Shown: positions 1-11,316, numbered from the stretch's first letter. The stretch is 64,000 bases of DNA from Photorhabdus namnaonensis (GCF_001684335.1 NZ_LOIC01000082.1:201791-265790), one strand, 5' to 3'. Notes: generated by a model from the sequence alone, not told the origin. Program-made: numbers and translations.

Positions 1-3000
1 CTGACTCGCTATGACGCAGAACAGACAACGAGTCCTATTGGCACGCGTATCCCGGACTTAACCCTCTATCTGTTGGATAAGTACGGTCAGCCGGTACCGT
101 TAGGCGCTGTAGGTGAGTTATATATTGGCGGGGCTGGTGTGGCACGGGGTTATCTCAATCGTCCTGAGCTGACGACAGAACGTTTCTTAGCAGACCCGTT
201 TAGTCATATTCCAGATGCCCGGATGTACCGCTCTGGGGATTTGGCCTGCTATCGGCCGGATGGCAATCTGGAGTTCTTGGGCCGAAATGACCAACAGGTG
301 AAAATCCGTGGTTTCCGCATTGAGCCGGGGGAAATTGAAGCCCGGCTGATGGAATACCCGGTGGTGAGTGAAGCGGTTGTGCTGGCGCTCGGCGATGGCC
401 AGGACAAACGGCTGGTGGCTTATGTGGTGGCCGAAATGGATGAGGAGTTAATTAATCGCCTGCGTACTCACTTAAGTACGGTTTTACCGGATTATATGGT
501 GCCGGCAGCGTTTGTCTGTCTGGATGCCTTCCCGTTGACACCGAATGGCAAACTAGATCGACGGGCGCTACCGGCACCGGGGGAAGATGCCTTTGCCCGT
601 CAGGTTTATGCCGAGCCGCAAGGGGAGACGGAATCCCTATTGGCCGCTATCTGGAGTGAGTTGTTAGGCATTAAACAGATCAGTCGGCACGACAGTTTCT
701 TTGCCCTGGGTGGTCATTCATTGCTGGCGGTGCGGATGATTGAACGTGTACGTAACGTGGGGTTAACACTAGCGGTGCGTGACCTTTTCCAATTCCCAGT
801 GTTGTCCGCATTTGCTCAAACAGTGGGACGGTCACAAGCGGTGGTGGCGCCGACGAATGTCATCACCCCGGCAACTACTGCAATCACACCTGAGATGTTG
901 CCATTGATTGCTCTAGTTCAGTCTGAGATTGACCATATCATTGAACAAGTGCCGGGTGGAATGGCTAATATTCAGGATATTTATGCCCTGTCGCCGTTAC
1001 AGGACGGTATTCTGTTCCATCATTTGTTGGCGAATAAAGGCGACCCATATCTATTGGTCAGTCAGATGGCCTTCGCTGACCGATCTCTGTTGGACAATTA
1101 TTTGGCGGCAGTGCAACAGGTGGTTAACCGCCATGACATCTTGCGTACTGCTTTTATCTGGCAAGGATTATCCGCACCGGTTCAGGTGGTTTGGCGTCAG
1201 GTGCCGCTATCAGTGACTGAATTGACGTTGGATATCGTTGATGGACCGATTTATGAACAATTGCTTCAACGTTTTGGTCCGCGTCAGCATTGCCTCGACT
1301 TAAGTCAGGCTCCCTTGCTGCGCTTTATGGTGGCACAGGAAACGGATGGTCGCTGGATTGCATTGCAATTGCAGCATCATCTGATTGGCGATCATACCGC
1401 AATGGAAGTAATGCACCGCGAAGTTCAGGCGTACCTTACTGGGCAAGAAGACAGATTGCCTGCGCCGATCCCTTTCCGCAATCTGGTGGCTCAGGTCCAG
1501 TTGGGCGTGAGCCAAGCCGAGCACATTCGCTTTTTTACCGATATGTTGGCAGAGGTGGATCAACCGACGTTGCCATTTGGATTGACAGAGGTACATCGAG
1601 ATGGTTCGCAGGTGACAGAGTTGCACCGGATGTTGCCCGCCATATTGAATAACCGCTTGCGTATTCAAGCCAGGCGTTTGGGCGTCAGTTTGGCGACTTT
1701 GTGCCATTTGGCTTGGGCACAGGTATTGTCGCGTACCAGCGGACAGGAGAAAGTAGTATTCGGTACTGTATTGTTTGGGCGGATGCAAGCAGGACAAGGG
1801 GCTGATAGCGGCATGGGGCTGTTTATCAATACCTTGCCGTTACGGCTGGATATGGATGATACTTCGGTGCAGGACAGTGTACGATTAGCCCATACCCGGT
1901 TAGCCGGATTGCTGGAGCATGAACATGCTTCGTTGACGCTAGCTCAGCGTTGCAGTGGGGTTGCTAGTGGTACACCGTTGTTCAATGCATTGCTTAACTA
2001 CCGGCATAATGCGTTGCCAGCAGCTCCAGATGAAACCCTGAACGGTATTGAATTTCTTGGCGCGCAGGAGCGTACCAACTATCCGTTTGTCTTGTCGGTG
2101 GAAGATTTTAGTGATGCTCTGGGGCTGACGGCTCAAGTAGTACAACCGTTTGAGCCGGAACGGATATGCGGCTATATGCAACAGGCATTGGAGAGTTTGG
2201 TTGAAGCACTTGAACAGGCACCGGAAACACCAATACGGATATTGAATATTCTGCCAGAAGTGGAACACCGGTTGTTGCTAAAAACTTGGAATGCGACTGA
2301 AACTGCCTACTCTGAGCAGTTATGTATCCATCAATTATTTGAGCAACAGGTAGAGAAAAATCCAGATGCTACGGCGCTGGTGTATGAAGAACAGAGGTAC
2401 AGCTATGCGGAACTGAATACTCGCGCTAACCGACTGGCCTATCAACTGATTGCGTTGGGTATTGCACCAGACCAGCGAGTAGCGATTTGTGTTACACGTT
2501 CACTGACGATGGTCGTGGGCTTGCTGGCGGTGTTGAAAGCGGGTGGAGCCTATGTTCCGTTGGACTCGTCTTATCCAGGGGAACGTTTGGCACATATTTT
2601 GACTGATGCAGCCCCGGCTATTGTGCTGGCGGATAATGTCGGATGTATCGCACTGGGTGAGGAGGCACTGGCAGGACTCACTGTGCTGGACCCGAATATT
2701 TTGCCTGATCAGCCGGACAGTAACCCGCAAGTGACCGCACTGACTGCACAGCATCTGGCGTATGTGATTTACACCTCGGGTTCAACCGGCACACCAAAAG
2801 GCGTGATGGTTGAGCATCGTGGGCTAATTAACCTTATTCAGGATAAAATCGCCCAGTTTGACATTCACTCAGATAGCCGGATGTTGCAGTTTGCCTCATT
2901 GAGTTTTGACGCCAGTGTCTGGGAAATTATGATGGCGTTGGGGAGTGGGGCTTGTCTGATAATCGCTGTCGATATCGTCCGTCAGGACCCGCTTCGTCTC

Positions 3001-6000
3001 TGGCATTATCTGGCGCAACAGGCAGTGACCCATGCCTGTCTGCCCCCGGCACTGCTCCGGGAAAGGATCGATTTACCGGAAATATCGATAAGACCTACGT
3101 TGATACTCGGTGGTGAGGCACCTAGCGCAATGCTGCTTCAGGCACTGAGTCGTCGGGCGACGGTGTTTAATGCCTATGGCCCGACAGAAATCACGGTGTG
3201 TGCGACGACCTGGCGTTGTCCGCCAGACTACACGGATACGTTAGTGCCTATCGGCCATCCGACGGCGAACACCCAGGTTTATCTGTTGGATGCCTACGAC
3301 CAGTCAGTGCCATTAGGGGCCGTGGGTGAATTGTATGTGGGTGGTGCGGGAGTGGCGCGTGGCTACCTTAATCGTCCTGAACTGACGGCTGAACGCTTCT
3401 TAGCTGACCCATTTAGTGAGATGCCTAATGCGCGGATGTATCGGACCGGGGATTTGGCCCGTTATCTGCCAGACGGCAATCTGGAATTCCTAGGCCGCAA
3501 TGACCAACAGGTCAAAATCCGTGGTTTCCGTATTGAACCGGGGGAAATCGAAGCCCGCCTGATGGAATACCCAACTGTGCAAGAGGCTGTTGTGTTGGTG
3601 CTAGGTGATGAGCAGGGCAAACGGTTGGTAGCTTATGTGGTGGCAGAAGCGGATGAGGAGCTAGTTAATCGTCTGCATACACACTTGAGCGCAATTTTAC
3701 CGGATTATATGGTGCCGGTGGCTTTTGTACGCCTGAATGCCTTCCCGCTGACCCCAAACGGTAAGCTAGATCGTCGGGCATTACCGATACCGGGGGAAGA
3801 GGCTTTTGCCCGGCAGATTTATGCCGAGCCGTTAGGAGAGATGGAAAGCATATTGGCGGTTATCTGGCGTGAATTACTCGGTGTTAATCGGATTAGCCGG
3901 TATGACAACTTTTTCGCTTTAGGCGGCCATTCGCTGTTGGCAGTGCGGATGATGAACCGGATAGCGGCGTTGGGGATTGAATTACCGCTGTCTACGTTAT
4001 TTAAATTCCCGACCTTAGCCGATTTTGCTGAAGCGATGAATACTCGATTTGATGAACAGAGCAGCAAATTACCAGCTATTATCCCGCTATCCCGTGAGGG
4101 TAAATTGCCGTTGTCATTTGCACAACAGCGTCTGTGGTTCCTGGCTCAGTTTGAAGGAGTGAGTGAAACTTACCATATTCCGGTGGCATTGCGTTTACGT
4201 GGTCGGCTGGACATCGCTGCTTGGCAGCAAGCGCTTAATACGCTGTTTGCCCGCCACGAAGCGTTACGCTCTATCTTCGTTGCTGTTGATGGTCAGCCAC
4301 AGGTGGAGTTGTTGCCGGCGGAATCAGGCTTACTGATGAAAAAATATGATCTGCGGGATACACCTGATAGGGATGCGCAGCTTGCGTTTCTGTCTACTCA
4401 GGAAGCCGAGGCGCCGTTTGATCTTGCTTGCGGCCCATTAATTCGTGCCAGCCTGATACAACTGGCTGATGATGACCACGTTTTCTTGCTGACTCTGCAT
4501 CATATTGTTTTTGATGGCTGGTCTGTCAGCGTGTTGATGCGTGAATTGAACACCCTTTACACCGCTTTCTTGGCAGGGCAATCAGATCCGTTGCCACCGT
4601 TAACGATTCAATATCCTGATTACGCCGCTTGGCAGCATCAGTGGCTATCGGCTGAACGCATACAGACTCAATCTGACTATTGGCGCACAAGGCTGGCTGA
4701 TGCGCCGGTACTGTTGGATTTACCTACTAACCGGCCACGTCCGCCTCAGCAGTCGTTTGCCGGGGCTTTATTGCCCGTCAGTTTGGATGCGGAATTAACC
4801 CAATCCCTCAAACACCTGAGTGAGCAGCAGGGCGTCACGTTATTTATGACCCTGTTGGCTGCCTGGGCGACAGTTCTATCGCGCTTGTCCGGTCAGGAAG
4901 ATTTGGTTATCGGTACGCCAAGTGCAGGCCGCAGTCGACAAGAAGTGGAATCGTTGATCGGTTTCTTTGTGAATACGCTGGCGTTGCGGATGGATTTATC
5001 CGGTGCACCCAATGTAACAGAATTGTTGGCGCGTGTGCGGCAAACCGCGCTGGCGGCGCAGGAGCATCAAGATCTGCCGTTTGAACAGGTAGTAGAAATC
5101 GTACAACCACCGCGTCAACTAGCGCATACCCCATTGTTCCAAGTGATGTTTGCTTGGCAAAGCAATGAAAATAAAGATTGGACATTACCCGGACTGGTCG
5201 TTTCACCTGTCGGGCAAGCGTTTGATGGGGCCAAATTTGATCTTGAACTGAGTTTATCCGAGATGGATGGCAGAATTGTCGGTTATCTAAATTATGCCAC
5301 TGCCCTGTTTGATCAACTCGCCATTGAGCGACAGGTGGGATATCTCCATACCGTACTGAGAGAGATGGCAGCTAACCCGCAACAGCCGGTTGGGAAAATC
5401 GATATCCTGACCGTGGCGGAGCGCAAGCTGTTATTGGAAACCTGGAATGCAACTCAGACGGCGTATCCTAACCAGTTATGCATTCACCGGCTGTTTGAGC
5501 AACAGGCAGAGAAAACCCCTGATGCAGTAGCACTGGTGTATGAAGAACGGATTCTTAGCTATGCGGAATTAAATGCCCGTGCTAACTGGCTGGCTCGCCG
5601 GTTAATTGAGCAGGGGATACGGTCGGATGATCGAGTTGCAGTGCTGTTAGAACGCTCCATTGAGCTGGTTGTGGCTCAGTTGGCTATTCTCAAAGCCGGT
5701 GCTGTTTATGTGCCGATCGATCCCCGTGTGCCCGATGAACGGAAAAACTGGTTGGTAAGCGATTGTTCAGCCAGATTATTGCTCACTGATATCCCGGTTG
5801 ATCTGACTATTCCTCTGTATTGCCTTGCTAATGAGATGGGTATTAGCAGGGAGGAGGATTACCTTAATCTTGACTTGCCTGGGTCCAGTACCGAGCTAGC
5901 TTATATTATGTATACCTCCGGCTCGACCGGCACACCCAAAGGAGTGATGGTGCCGCATCGTGCTGTGGTTCGGCTGGTGATTAATAATGGGTACGCCGAA

Positions 6001-9000
6001 ATCGGGCCGGATGATCGGGTGGCGTTTGAGTCTAACCCAGTTTTTGATGCCAGCACTTTTGAGGTCTGGGCGCCGTTGTTAAATGGCGGCTCATTAGTGG
6101 TGATTGATCACGCCACCTTACTGACGCCTAAAGAATTCGTCCAAGCATTACAGAGTTATCGTATTACGGTGCTGTGGTTGAGTGTCGGGCTGTTTAACCG
6201 GTTGGCGGCAGAGTTGGCTCCGGCTCTTGCGCAACTTAAGATCCTGATTGTCGGCGGCGATGTGCTGGACCCGCATGTGATTGCGCAGGTTCTGCGTGAT
6301 AACCCACCTCAACAGTTATTGAATGGTTATGGGCCGAGTGAGGGTACCACCTTTACCACCACCTATCGTATCACGACATTGCCATTGGGAGTGACTCGGA
6401 TACCTATTGGTCGACCGATAGCCAATACGCGAGTTTATCTGCTGGATGTTTATGGACAGCCTGTGCCACAGGGAGTAACCGGTGAGATTTATATCGGTGG
6501 AGATGGAGTGGCTTGTGGCTATCTCAATCGTCCTGAACTGACCGCGGAACGTTTTCTGCCTGATCCATTTAGTGGTGAACTAGATGCTCGCATGTATCGA
6601 ACCGGGGATTTGGCCCGTTACCTACCGGATGGCAATTTGGAGTTCCTGGGCCGCAATGACCAACAGGTGAAAATCCGTGGTTTCCGCATTGAGCCGGGGG
6701 AAATCGAGGCTCGGCTAATGGAACATCCGGCGGTGAGTGAAGCGGTTGTATTGGTACTAGGTGACGGTCAGGACAAGCGGTTGGTGGCTTATGTGGAGGC
6801 AGAAGCGGATGAAGAGTTGGTTAATCACTTGCGTACTCATCTGAGTGCCATTTTGCCGGATTATATGGTGCCGGCAGCGTTTGTCCGTCTGGATTCCTTC
6901 CCGCTGACGCCAAACGGCAAGTTAGATCGTCGGGCGTTGCCGGCACCGGAAGAAGAAGCGTTTGCCCGTCAGGTTTATGAAGCGCCGCAAGGGGTGATAG
7001 AAACCACATTGGCCGCTATTTGGAGTGAGTTGTTGGGTATTGAACAAGTCAGTCGGCATGACAGTTTCTTTGCGTTGGGTGGTCATTCATTGTTGGCGAT
7101 ACAGATGATTGAGCGTCTGCGTAGTGCGGGGTTAACGTTGGCGGTGCGTGATCTGTTCCAATCTCCGGTGCTGTCCGCATTTGCCCAAACAGTAGGACAG
7201 TCTCGAGCGGTGGTGGTACCGGCGAACGTCATCACTCCGGCGGCTACAGTACTCACACCTGAGATGTTGCCGTTAATTGAGCTGACCCAACTTGAGATTG
7301 ACCATATTGTGGAACAAGTGCCGGGGGGAGTGGCTAATATTCAGGATATCTATGCCCTGTCACCGTTACAAGATGGCATCCTATTCCACCATTTATTAGC
7401 GAACAAGGGCGATCCATATCTGCTGGCCTATCCTATGAGTTTTGCTGATCGTTCGTTGCTGGATTGTTATTTGACGGCAGTGCAACAGGTGATTGATCGC
7501 CATGATATTTTGCGTACTGCCTTTGTTTGGCAAGGATTATCAGTTCCGGCTCAGGTAGTCTGGCGTAAGGCACCGTTATCAGTGACTGAGTTGACGTTGG
7601 ATTCCTCAGATGGACCGGTTTGTGAACAACTGGCTCAACGTTTTGATCCGCGTCAGCATCGTCTTGATTTGGGTCAAGCACCACTGTTACATGTTGTTAT
7701 TGCACAAGAAACGGATGGTCGTTGGATCGTATTGCAGTTGCAGCATCATTTGATTGGTGACCATACTGCAATGGAGGTGATGAATCGCGAAGTTCAGGCG
7801 TACCTCGCCGGGCAGGGGGGCCGCTTGCCTATTCCGACTCCTTTCCGCAATCTGATAGCTGAGGCCCGGTTGGGGGTGAGTCAGGTTGAACATACTCGCT
7901 TCTTTACCGATATGTTGGCAGGGGTGGATCAACCGACGTTGCCATTCGGATTGATGGAAGTACATCGGGATGGTTCACAGGTGGCACAATCACACCGGAT
8001 GTTGCCCTCCATGTTGAATGACCGTTTGCGTAGTCAGGCTCGGCGTCTGGGAGTCAGTTTGGCTGCGTTATGCCATCTGGCTTGGGCACAGGTATTGTCA
8101 CGTACCAGCGGACAGGAGAAAGTGGTGTTCGGCACCGTGCTATTTGGGCGGATGCAGGCAGGGCAAGGAGCTGACAGCGGCATGGGACTGTTTATCAACA
8201 CCTTGCCGTTACGACTGGATATGGATGATACCTCGGTGCAGGACAGTGTACGGGCAGCACATACCCGGCTGACTGGATTACTGGAACATGAGCATGCTTC
8301 ACTGGCATTGGCTCAACGTTGCAGTGGGGTACAAAATGAAATTCCACTCTTTAGTGCTTTGTTGAACTACCGACATAATGCGCCAATAATCGCCACGGAT
8401 GAAGTTATCAGCGGCATTGAATTTCAGGGCGGGCAAGAGCGCACTAACTATCCATTTGTTTTGTCGGTGGAGGATTTTGGTAATGCTCTGGGGCTGACGG
8501 CACAAATCGTTCAACCGATTGATCCGGAGAGGGTATGCGGTTATATGCAACAGGCGCTGGAAAGTCTGGCAGAGGCGCTTGAACAGCAGCCGGAGGCTCC
8601 AGTACGGTTACTGAATATTTTGCCGGCAGCAGAAAAGCGGCTGTTGCTGGAGACCTGGAATGCGACTGAGGTGCCATATCCTGACCAGTGTTGTATTCAC
8701 CAGTTGTTTGAACAACAGGCAGAGAAAACCCCTGATGCAATAGCGCTGATGTATGAAGAACATATTCTCAGCTATGCGGCATTAAATGCCCGTGCTAACC
8801 GGCTGGCCCGCCGGTTAATCAGGCAGGGGATACGGTCAGACGATCGCGTGGCGGTGCTGTTAGAGCGTTCTATCGAACTGGTGGTAGCTCAATTGGCAAT
8901 CCTTAAAGCCGGGGCCGTTTATGTGCCTATCGACCCCCGAGTGCCGGATGAGCGGCAGCATTGGTTGATAAACGATTGTTCAGCCAAATTGTTGCTTACA

Positions 9001-11316
9001 GATATTCCGGTTAACTTGGATATTCCCCTGTATTGCTTTGCTGATGAGATGAGTGATATCGAAGAGGAGGATTACCTTAATCTTAACTTACCTCGGTCCA
9101 ATATCGAGCTGGCTTATATCATGTATACCTCCGGCTCGACCGGTACGCCAAAAGGAGTAATGGTGCCGCATCAGGCGGTGGTTCGGCTGGTTATTAATAA
9201 TGGGTATGCTGAAATCGGGCCGGATGATCGGGTGGCGTTTGAAGCTAACCCGGCTTTCGATGCCAGCACCTTTGAAGTTTGGGCGCCATTGCTAAATGGC
9301 GGAACTTTGGTGGTGATTGATCACACGACTGTGTTGACGCCTAAAGCGTTTGTCCAAGCATTACAAGCTTATCGAATCACAGTGATGTGGTTGAGTGTTG
9401 GGCTGTTTAACCGGTTGGCGGCAGAGTTGGCTCCGGCTCTTGCGCAACTTAAGATCCTGATTGTCGGCGGCGATGTGCTGGACCCGCATGTGATTGCGCA
9501 GGTTCTGCGTGATAGCCCGCCTCAACAGTTATTGAATGGTTATGGGCCGAGTGAGGGTACCACTTTTACCACTACTTACCGTATCACGGCATTATCATTG
9601 GGGATGACCCAGATCCCCATTGGTCGACCGATAGCCAATACGCGGGTTTATCTGCTGGATGTCTATGGTCAGCCGGTACCTCTGGGGGTAGTAGGGGAGT
9701 TGTATATTGGGGGAGCAGGTGTAGCATGTGGTTATCTCAATCGCCCTGATCTGACGACTGAACGCTTCCTTGTTGATCCGTTTAGTGATTTACCTGATGC
9801 CCGCATGTATCGGACCGGGGATTTAGCCCGATATCTGCCAGACGGTAATTTGGAATTCCTTGGCCGTAACGATCAGCAAATTAAAATCCGCGGCTTCCGC
9901 ATTGAGCCGGGTGAGATTGAGGCTCGATTAGTGAAATACCCAACGGTACAAGAGGCCGTTGTGCTGGTGCTAGGGGAGGGACAGAACAAACGTTTGGTCG
10001 CTTATGTTGTGGCACAGCAGGATGAGAGACTGGCTAATAGCTTGCGTACTTACCTGAGCGCCATTTTACCGGATTATATGGTGCCGTCGGCTTTTGTACG
10101 TCTGGATGATTTTCCGTTGACCTCTAACGGTAAATTGGATCGTCACGCACTACCTGCCCCAAGCAATGAAGCTTTTGCCCGGCAGATTTATGAAGCGCCA
10201 CAAGGAGAAACGGAAACCATATTGGCGGCTATCTGGCGTGAATTACTGGGCATTGAGCAGGTTAGCCGGTATGACAATTTCTTTGCCTTGGGCGGTCACT
10301 CACTATTGGCTATGCGGATGATAAATCTTACCGCTAATCATGGTCTTATTTGCACATTGAATGATCTGTTTCAATTCCCTGTACTGTCTGAACTGGCAGC
10401 AAAAATGACATCAGATACGTTGTCTCAACCGCGAAACAGTGCAATACCAGTGCGTTCTGGTGGAACGGGTCTGCCGTTATTCTTTGTGCCTAGCGGGATG
10501 GGTGATTATTCCTATGTGTTCGGGTTGTCTCAGAAGCTTCATTCAGGATACCCGATTTATGCATTGCCTTGGCCATCCATTAGTGAAGAGCCGATGTTAA
10601 CAATGGAAGAACAAGCGTCAAGAATGATCAACTTTATGAAAGTGGTTCAACCGGAAGGTCCATATCGGATATGTGGTTACTCTTCCGGTGGCATATTGGC
10701 TTACGCGATTGCTCAGCAACTTCTATATTCCGGTGAGGCGGTTGATTTCCTCGGTTTGATAGATACGCCGGCTCCTCATTATTATAGGCAGCGATTAACG
10801 CCGCCAAAACTTCAATTTTTTATTGAATTGGCGAGGCAGGCAGAGGACGGACATATTGAAGAAATTGCGGCACTGTACCGGCTAATTGATGAATTAGATT
10901 TAGTGCAATTTATCGAAACAGCGCAAAAATTGGCATTATACCCAGCAAATCTGCATGCTGATTTGGTCGCAAAACGTTGGGAACAGATAGCAAATTATGC
11001 ACAAATAGTTAGAGACTATGAGCCGCAAGTATCGGCGATAACGCTGCATCAATTCTACGCAATGGAACCTTCTCCACCTGTCCCTGTTGTTATGAAAACT
11101 AAAGCTATGGAAACTAAAGTTATGGATGTTGAATCACTGCCTTTAAACAGGGATCTGTCGTTAGGTTGGGCGCAGATATTGCCTGATTCTTCGCTTCGGT
11201 TAATTCCAATTTCGGGTGACCATTTTAGTCTGTTGGAGAATAATGAAGATAAAGTCATTTTAGTTCGGGCTTTAAATATGGCGTTGGCAGAGAGAGGGGA
11301 CGAGGAAGTTCAGTAA
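1..11316 (+). CDS. Non-ribosomal peptide synthetase, C-terminal part (5' end outside window)
   Basis: The reading frame is open from base 1, so the true start lies upstream. Domains in order: end of an adenylation domain, carrier (FFALGGHSL near 700-720), condensation, A (YTSGSTGTPKG near 2770), carrier (near 3910), condensation (about 4080-5400), A (near 5910), carrier (near 7080), condensation (about 7300-8640), A (near 9125), carrier (near 10285), then a type I thioesterase from about 10440 with GYSSGG near 10675 and a late GDHF histidine motif near 11215. The first and third condensation domains carry HHLLANKGD, which fits the HH[I/L]xxxxGD signature of dual epimerization/condensation domains; the middle one has an ordinary HHIVFDG. 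My reading of the specificity pockets is Phe-like for the first full A domain and Val-like for the last two. Predicted tail: D-X, L-Phe-like, D-Val, L-Val, then TE release. From memory, the Photorhabdus kolossin synthetase lies beside thrS, so this may be its 3' end. Confidence 0.93.
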   Translation: MTRYDAEQTTSPIGTRIPDLTLYLLDKYGQPVPLGAVGELYIGGAGVARGYLNRPELTTERFLADPFSHIPDARMYRSGDLACYRPDGNLEFLGRNDQQVKIRGFRIEPGEIEARLMEYPVVSEAVVLALGDGQDKRLVAYVVAEMDEELINRLRTHLSTVLPDYMVPAAFVCLDAFPLTPNGKLDRRALPAPGEDAFARQVYAEPQGETESLLAAIWSELLGIKQISRHDSFFALGGHSLLAVRMIERVRNVGLTLAVRDLFQFPVLSAFAQTVGRSQAVVAPTNVITPATTAITPEMLPLIALVQSEIDHIIEQVPGGMANIQDIYALSPLQDGILFHHLLANKGDPYLLVSQMAFADRSLLDNYLAAVQQVVNRHDILRTAFIWQGLSAPVQVVWRQVPLSVTELTLDIVDGPIYEQLLQRFGPRQHCLDLSQAPLLRFMVAQETDGRWIALQLQHHLIGDHTAMEVMHREVQAYLTGQEDRLPAPIPFRNLVAQVQLGVSQAEHIRFFTDMLAEVDQPTLPFGLTEVHRDGSQVTELHRMLPAILNNRLRIQARRLGVSLATLCHLAWAQVLSRTSGQEKVVFGTVLFGRMQAGQGADSGMGLFINTLPLRLDMDDTSVQDSVRLAHTRLAGLLEHEHASLTLAQRCSGVASGTPLFNALLNYRHNALPAAPDETLNGIEFLGAQERTNYPFVLSVEDFSDALGLTAQVVQPFEPERICGYMQQALESLVEALEQAPETPIRILNILPEVEHRLLLKTWNATETAYSEQLCIHQLFEQQVEKNPDATALVYEEQRYSYAELNTRANRLAYQLIALGIAPDQRVAICVTRSLTMVVGLLAVLKAGGAYVPLDSSYPGERLAHILTDAAPAIVLADNVGCIALGEEALAGLTVLDPNILPDQPDSNPQVTALTAQHLAYVIYTSGSTGTPKGVMVEHRGLINLIQDKIAQFDIHSDSRMLQFASLSFDASVWEIMMALGSGACLIIAVDIVRQDPLRLWHYLAQQAVTHACLPPALLRERIDLPEISIRPTLILGGEAPSAMLLQALSRRATVFNAYGPTEITVCATTWRCPPDYTDTLVPIGHPTANTQVYLLDAYDQSVPLGAVGELYVGGAGVARGYLNRPELTAERFLADPFSEMPNARMYRTGDLARYLPDGNLEFLGRNDQQVKIRGFRIEPGEIEARLMEYPTVQEAVVLVLGDEQGKRLVAYVVAEADEELVNRLHTHLSAILPDYMVPVAFVRLNAFPLTPNGKLDRRALPIPGEEAFARQIYAEPLGEMESILAVIWRELLGVNRISRYDNFFALGGHSLLAVRMMNRIAALGIELPLSTLFKFPTLADFAEAMNTRFDEQSSKLPAIIPLSREGKLPLSFAQQRLWFLAQFEGVSETYHIPVALRLRGRLDIAAWQQALNTLFARHEALRSIFVAVDGQPQVELLPAESGLLMKKYDLRDTPDRDAQLAFLSTQEAEAPFDLACGPLIRASLIQLADDDHVFLLTLHHIVFDGWSVSVLMRELNTLYTAFLAGQSDPLPPLTIQYPDYAAWQHQWLSAERIQTQSDYWRTRLADAPVLLDLPTNRPRPPQQSFAGALLPVSLDAELTQSLKHLSEQQGVTLFMTLLAAWATVLSRLSGQEDLVIGTPSAGRSRQEVESLIGFFVNTLALRMDLSGAPNVTELLARVRQTALAAQEHQDLPFEQVVEIVQPPRQLAHTPLFQVMFAWQSNENKDWTLPGLVVSPVGQAFDGAKFDLELSLSEMDGRIVGYLNYATALFDQLAIERQVGYLHTVLREMAANPQQPVGKIDILTVAERKLLLETWNATQTAYPNQLCIHRLFEQQAEKTPDAVALVYEERILSYAELNARANWLARRLIEQGIRSDDRVAVLLERSIELVVAQLAILKAGAVYVPIDPRVPDERKNWLVSDCSARLLLTDIPVDLTIPLYCLANEMGISREEDYLNLDLPGSSTELAYIMYTSGSTGTPKGVMVPHRAVVRLVINNGYAEIGPDDRVAFESNPVFDASTFEVWAPLLNGGSLVVIDHATLLTPKEFVQALQSYRITVLWLSVGLFNRLAAELAPALAQLKILIVGGDVLDPHVIAQVLRDNPPQQLLNGYGPSEGTTFTTTYRITTLPLGVTRIPIGRPIANTRVYLLDVYGQPVPQGVTGEIYIGGDGVACGYLNRPELTAERFLPDPFSGELDARMYRTGDLARYLPDGNLEFLGRNDQQVKIRGFRIEPGEIEARLMEHPAVSEAVVLVLGDGQDKRLVAYVEAEADEELVNHLRTHLSAILPDYMVPAAFVRLDSFPLTPNGKLDRRALPAPEEEAFARQVYEAPQGVIETTLAAIWSELLGIEQVSRHDSFFALGGHSLLAIQMIERLRSAGLTLAVRDLFQSPVLSAFAQTVGQSRAVVVPANVITPAATVLTPEMLPLIELTQLEIDHIVEQVPGGVANIQDIYALSPLQDGILFHHLLANKGDPYLLAYPMSFADRSLLDCYLTAVQQVIDRHDILRTAFVWQGLSVPAQVVWRKAPLSVTELTLDSSDGPVCEQLAQRFDPRQHRLDLGQAPLLHVVIAQETDGRWIVLQLQHHLIGDHTAMEVMNREVQAYLAGQGGRLPIPTPFRNLIAEARLGVSQVEHTRFFTDMLAGVDQPTLPFGLMEVHRDGSQVAQSHRMLPSMLNDRLRSQARRLGVSLAALCHLAWAQVLSRTSGQEKVVFGTVLFGRMQAGQGADSGMGLFINTLPLRLDMDDTSVQDSVRAAHTRLTGLLEHEHASLALAQRCSGVQNEIPLFSALLNYRHNAPIIATDEVISGIEFQGGQERTNYPFVLSVEDFGNALGLTAQIVQPIDPERVCGYMQQALESLAEALEQQPEAPVRLLNILPAAEKRLLLETWNATEVPYPDQCCIHQLFEQQAEKTPDAIALMYEEHILSYAALNARANRLARRLIRQGIRSDDRVAVLLERSIELVVAQLAILKAGAVYVPIDPRVPDERQHWLINDCSAKLLLTDIPVNLDIPLYCFADEMSDIEEEDYLNLNLPRSNIELAYIMYTSGSTGTPKGVMVPHQAVVRLVINNGYAEIGPDDRVAFEANPAFDASTFEVWAPLLNGGTLVVIDHTTVLTPKAFVQALQAYRITVMWLSVGLFNRLAAELAPALAQLKILIVGGDVLDPHVIAQVLRDSPPQQLLNGYGPSEGTTFTTTYRITALSLGMTQIPIGRPIANTRVYLLDVYGQPVPLGVVGELYIGGAGVACGYLNRPDLTTERFLVDPFSDLPDARMYRTGDLARYLPDGNLEFLGRNDQQIKIRGFRIEPGEIEARLVKYPTVQEAVVLVLGEGQNKRLVAYVVAQQDERLANSLRTYLSAILPDYMVPSAFVRLDDFPLTSNGKLDRHALPAPSNEAFARQIYEAPQGETETILAAIWRELLGIEQVSRYDNFFALGGHSLLAMRMINLTANHGLICTLNDLFQFPVLSELAAKMTSDTLSQPRNSAIPVRSGGTGLPLFFVPSGMGDYSYVFGLSQKLHSGYPIYALPWPSISEEPMLTMEEQASRMINFMKVVQPEGPYRICGYSSGGILAYAIAQQLLYSGEAVDFLGLIDTPAPHYYRQRLTPPKLQFFIELARQAEDGHIEEIAALYRLIDELDLVQFIETAQKLALYPANLHADLVAKRWEQIANYAQIVRDYEPQVSAITLHQFYAMEPSPPVPVVMKTKAMETKVMDVESLPLNRDLSLGWAQILPDSSLRLIPISGDHFSLLENNEDKVILVRALNMALAERGDEEVQ

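Noticed and set aside
1300-1797. 165-residue minus-strand ORF inside the NRPS
   Set aside because: A similar shadow appears in the homologous module near 7687-7965; it follows from the NRPS codon pattern and overlaps conserved condensation sequence.
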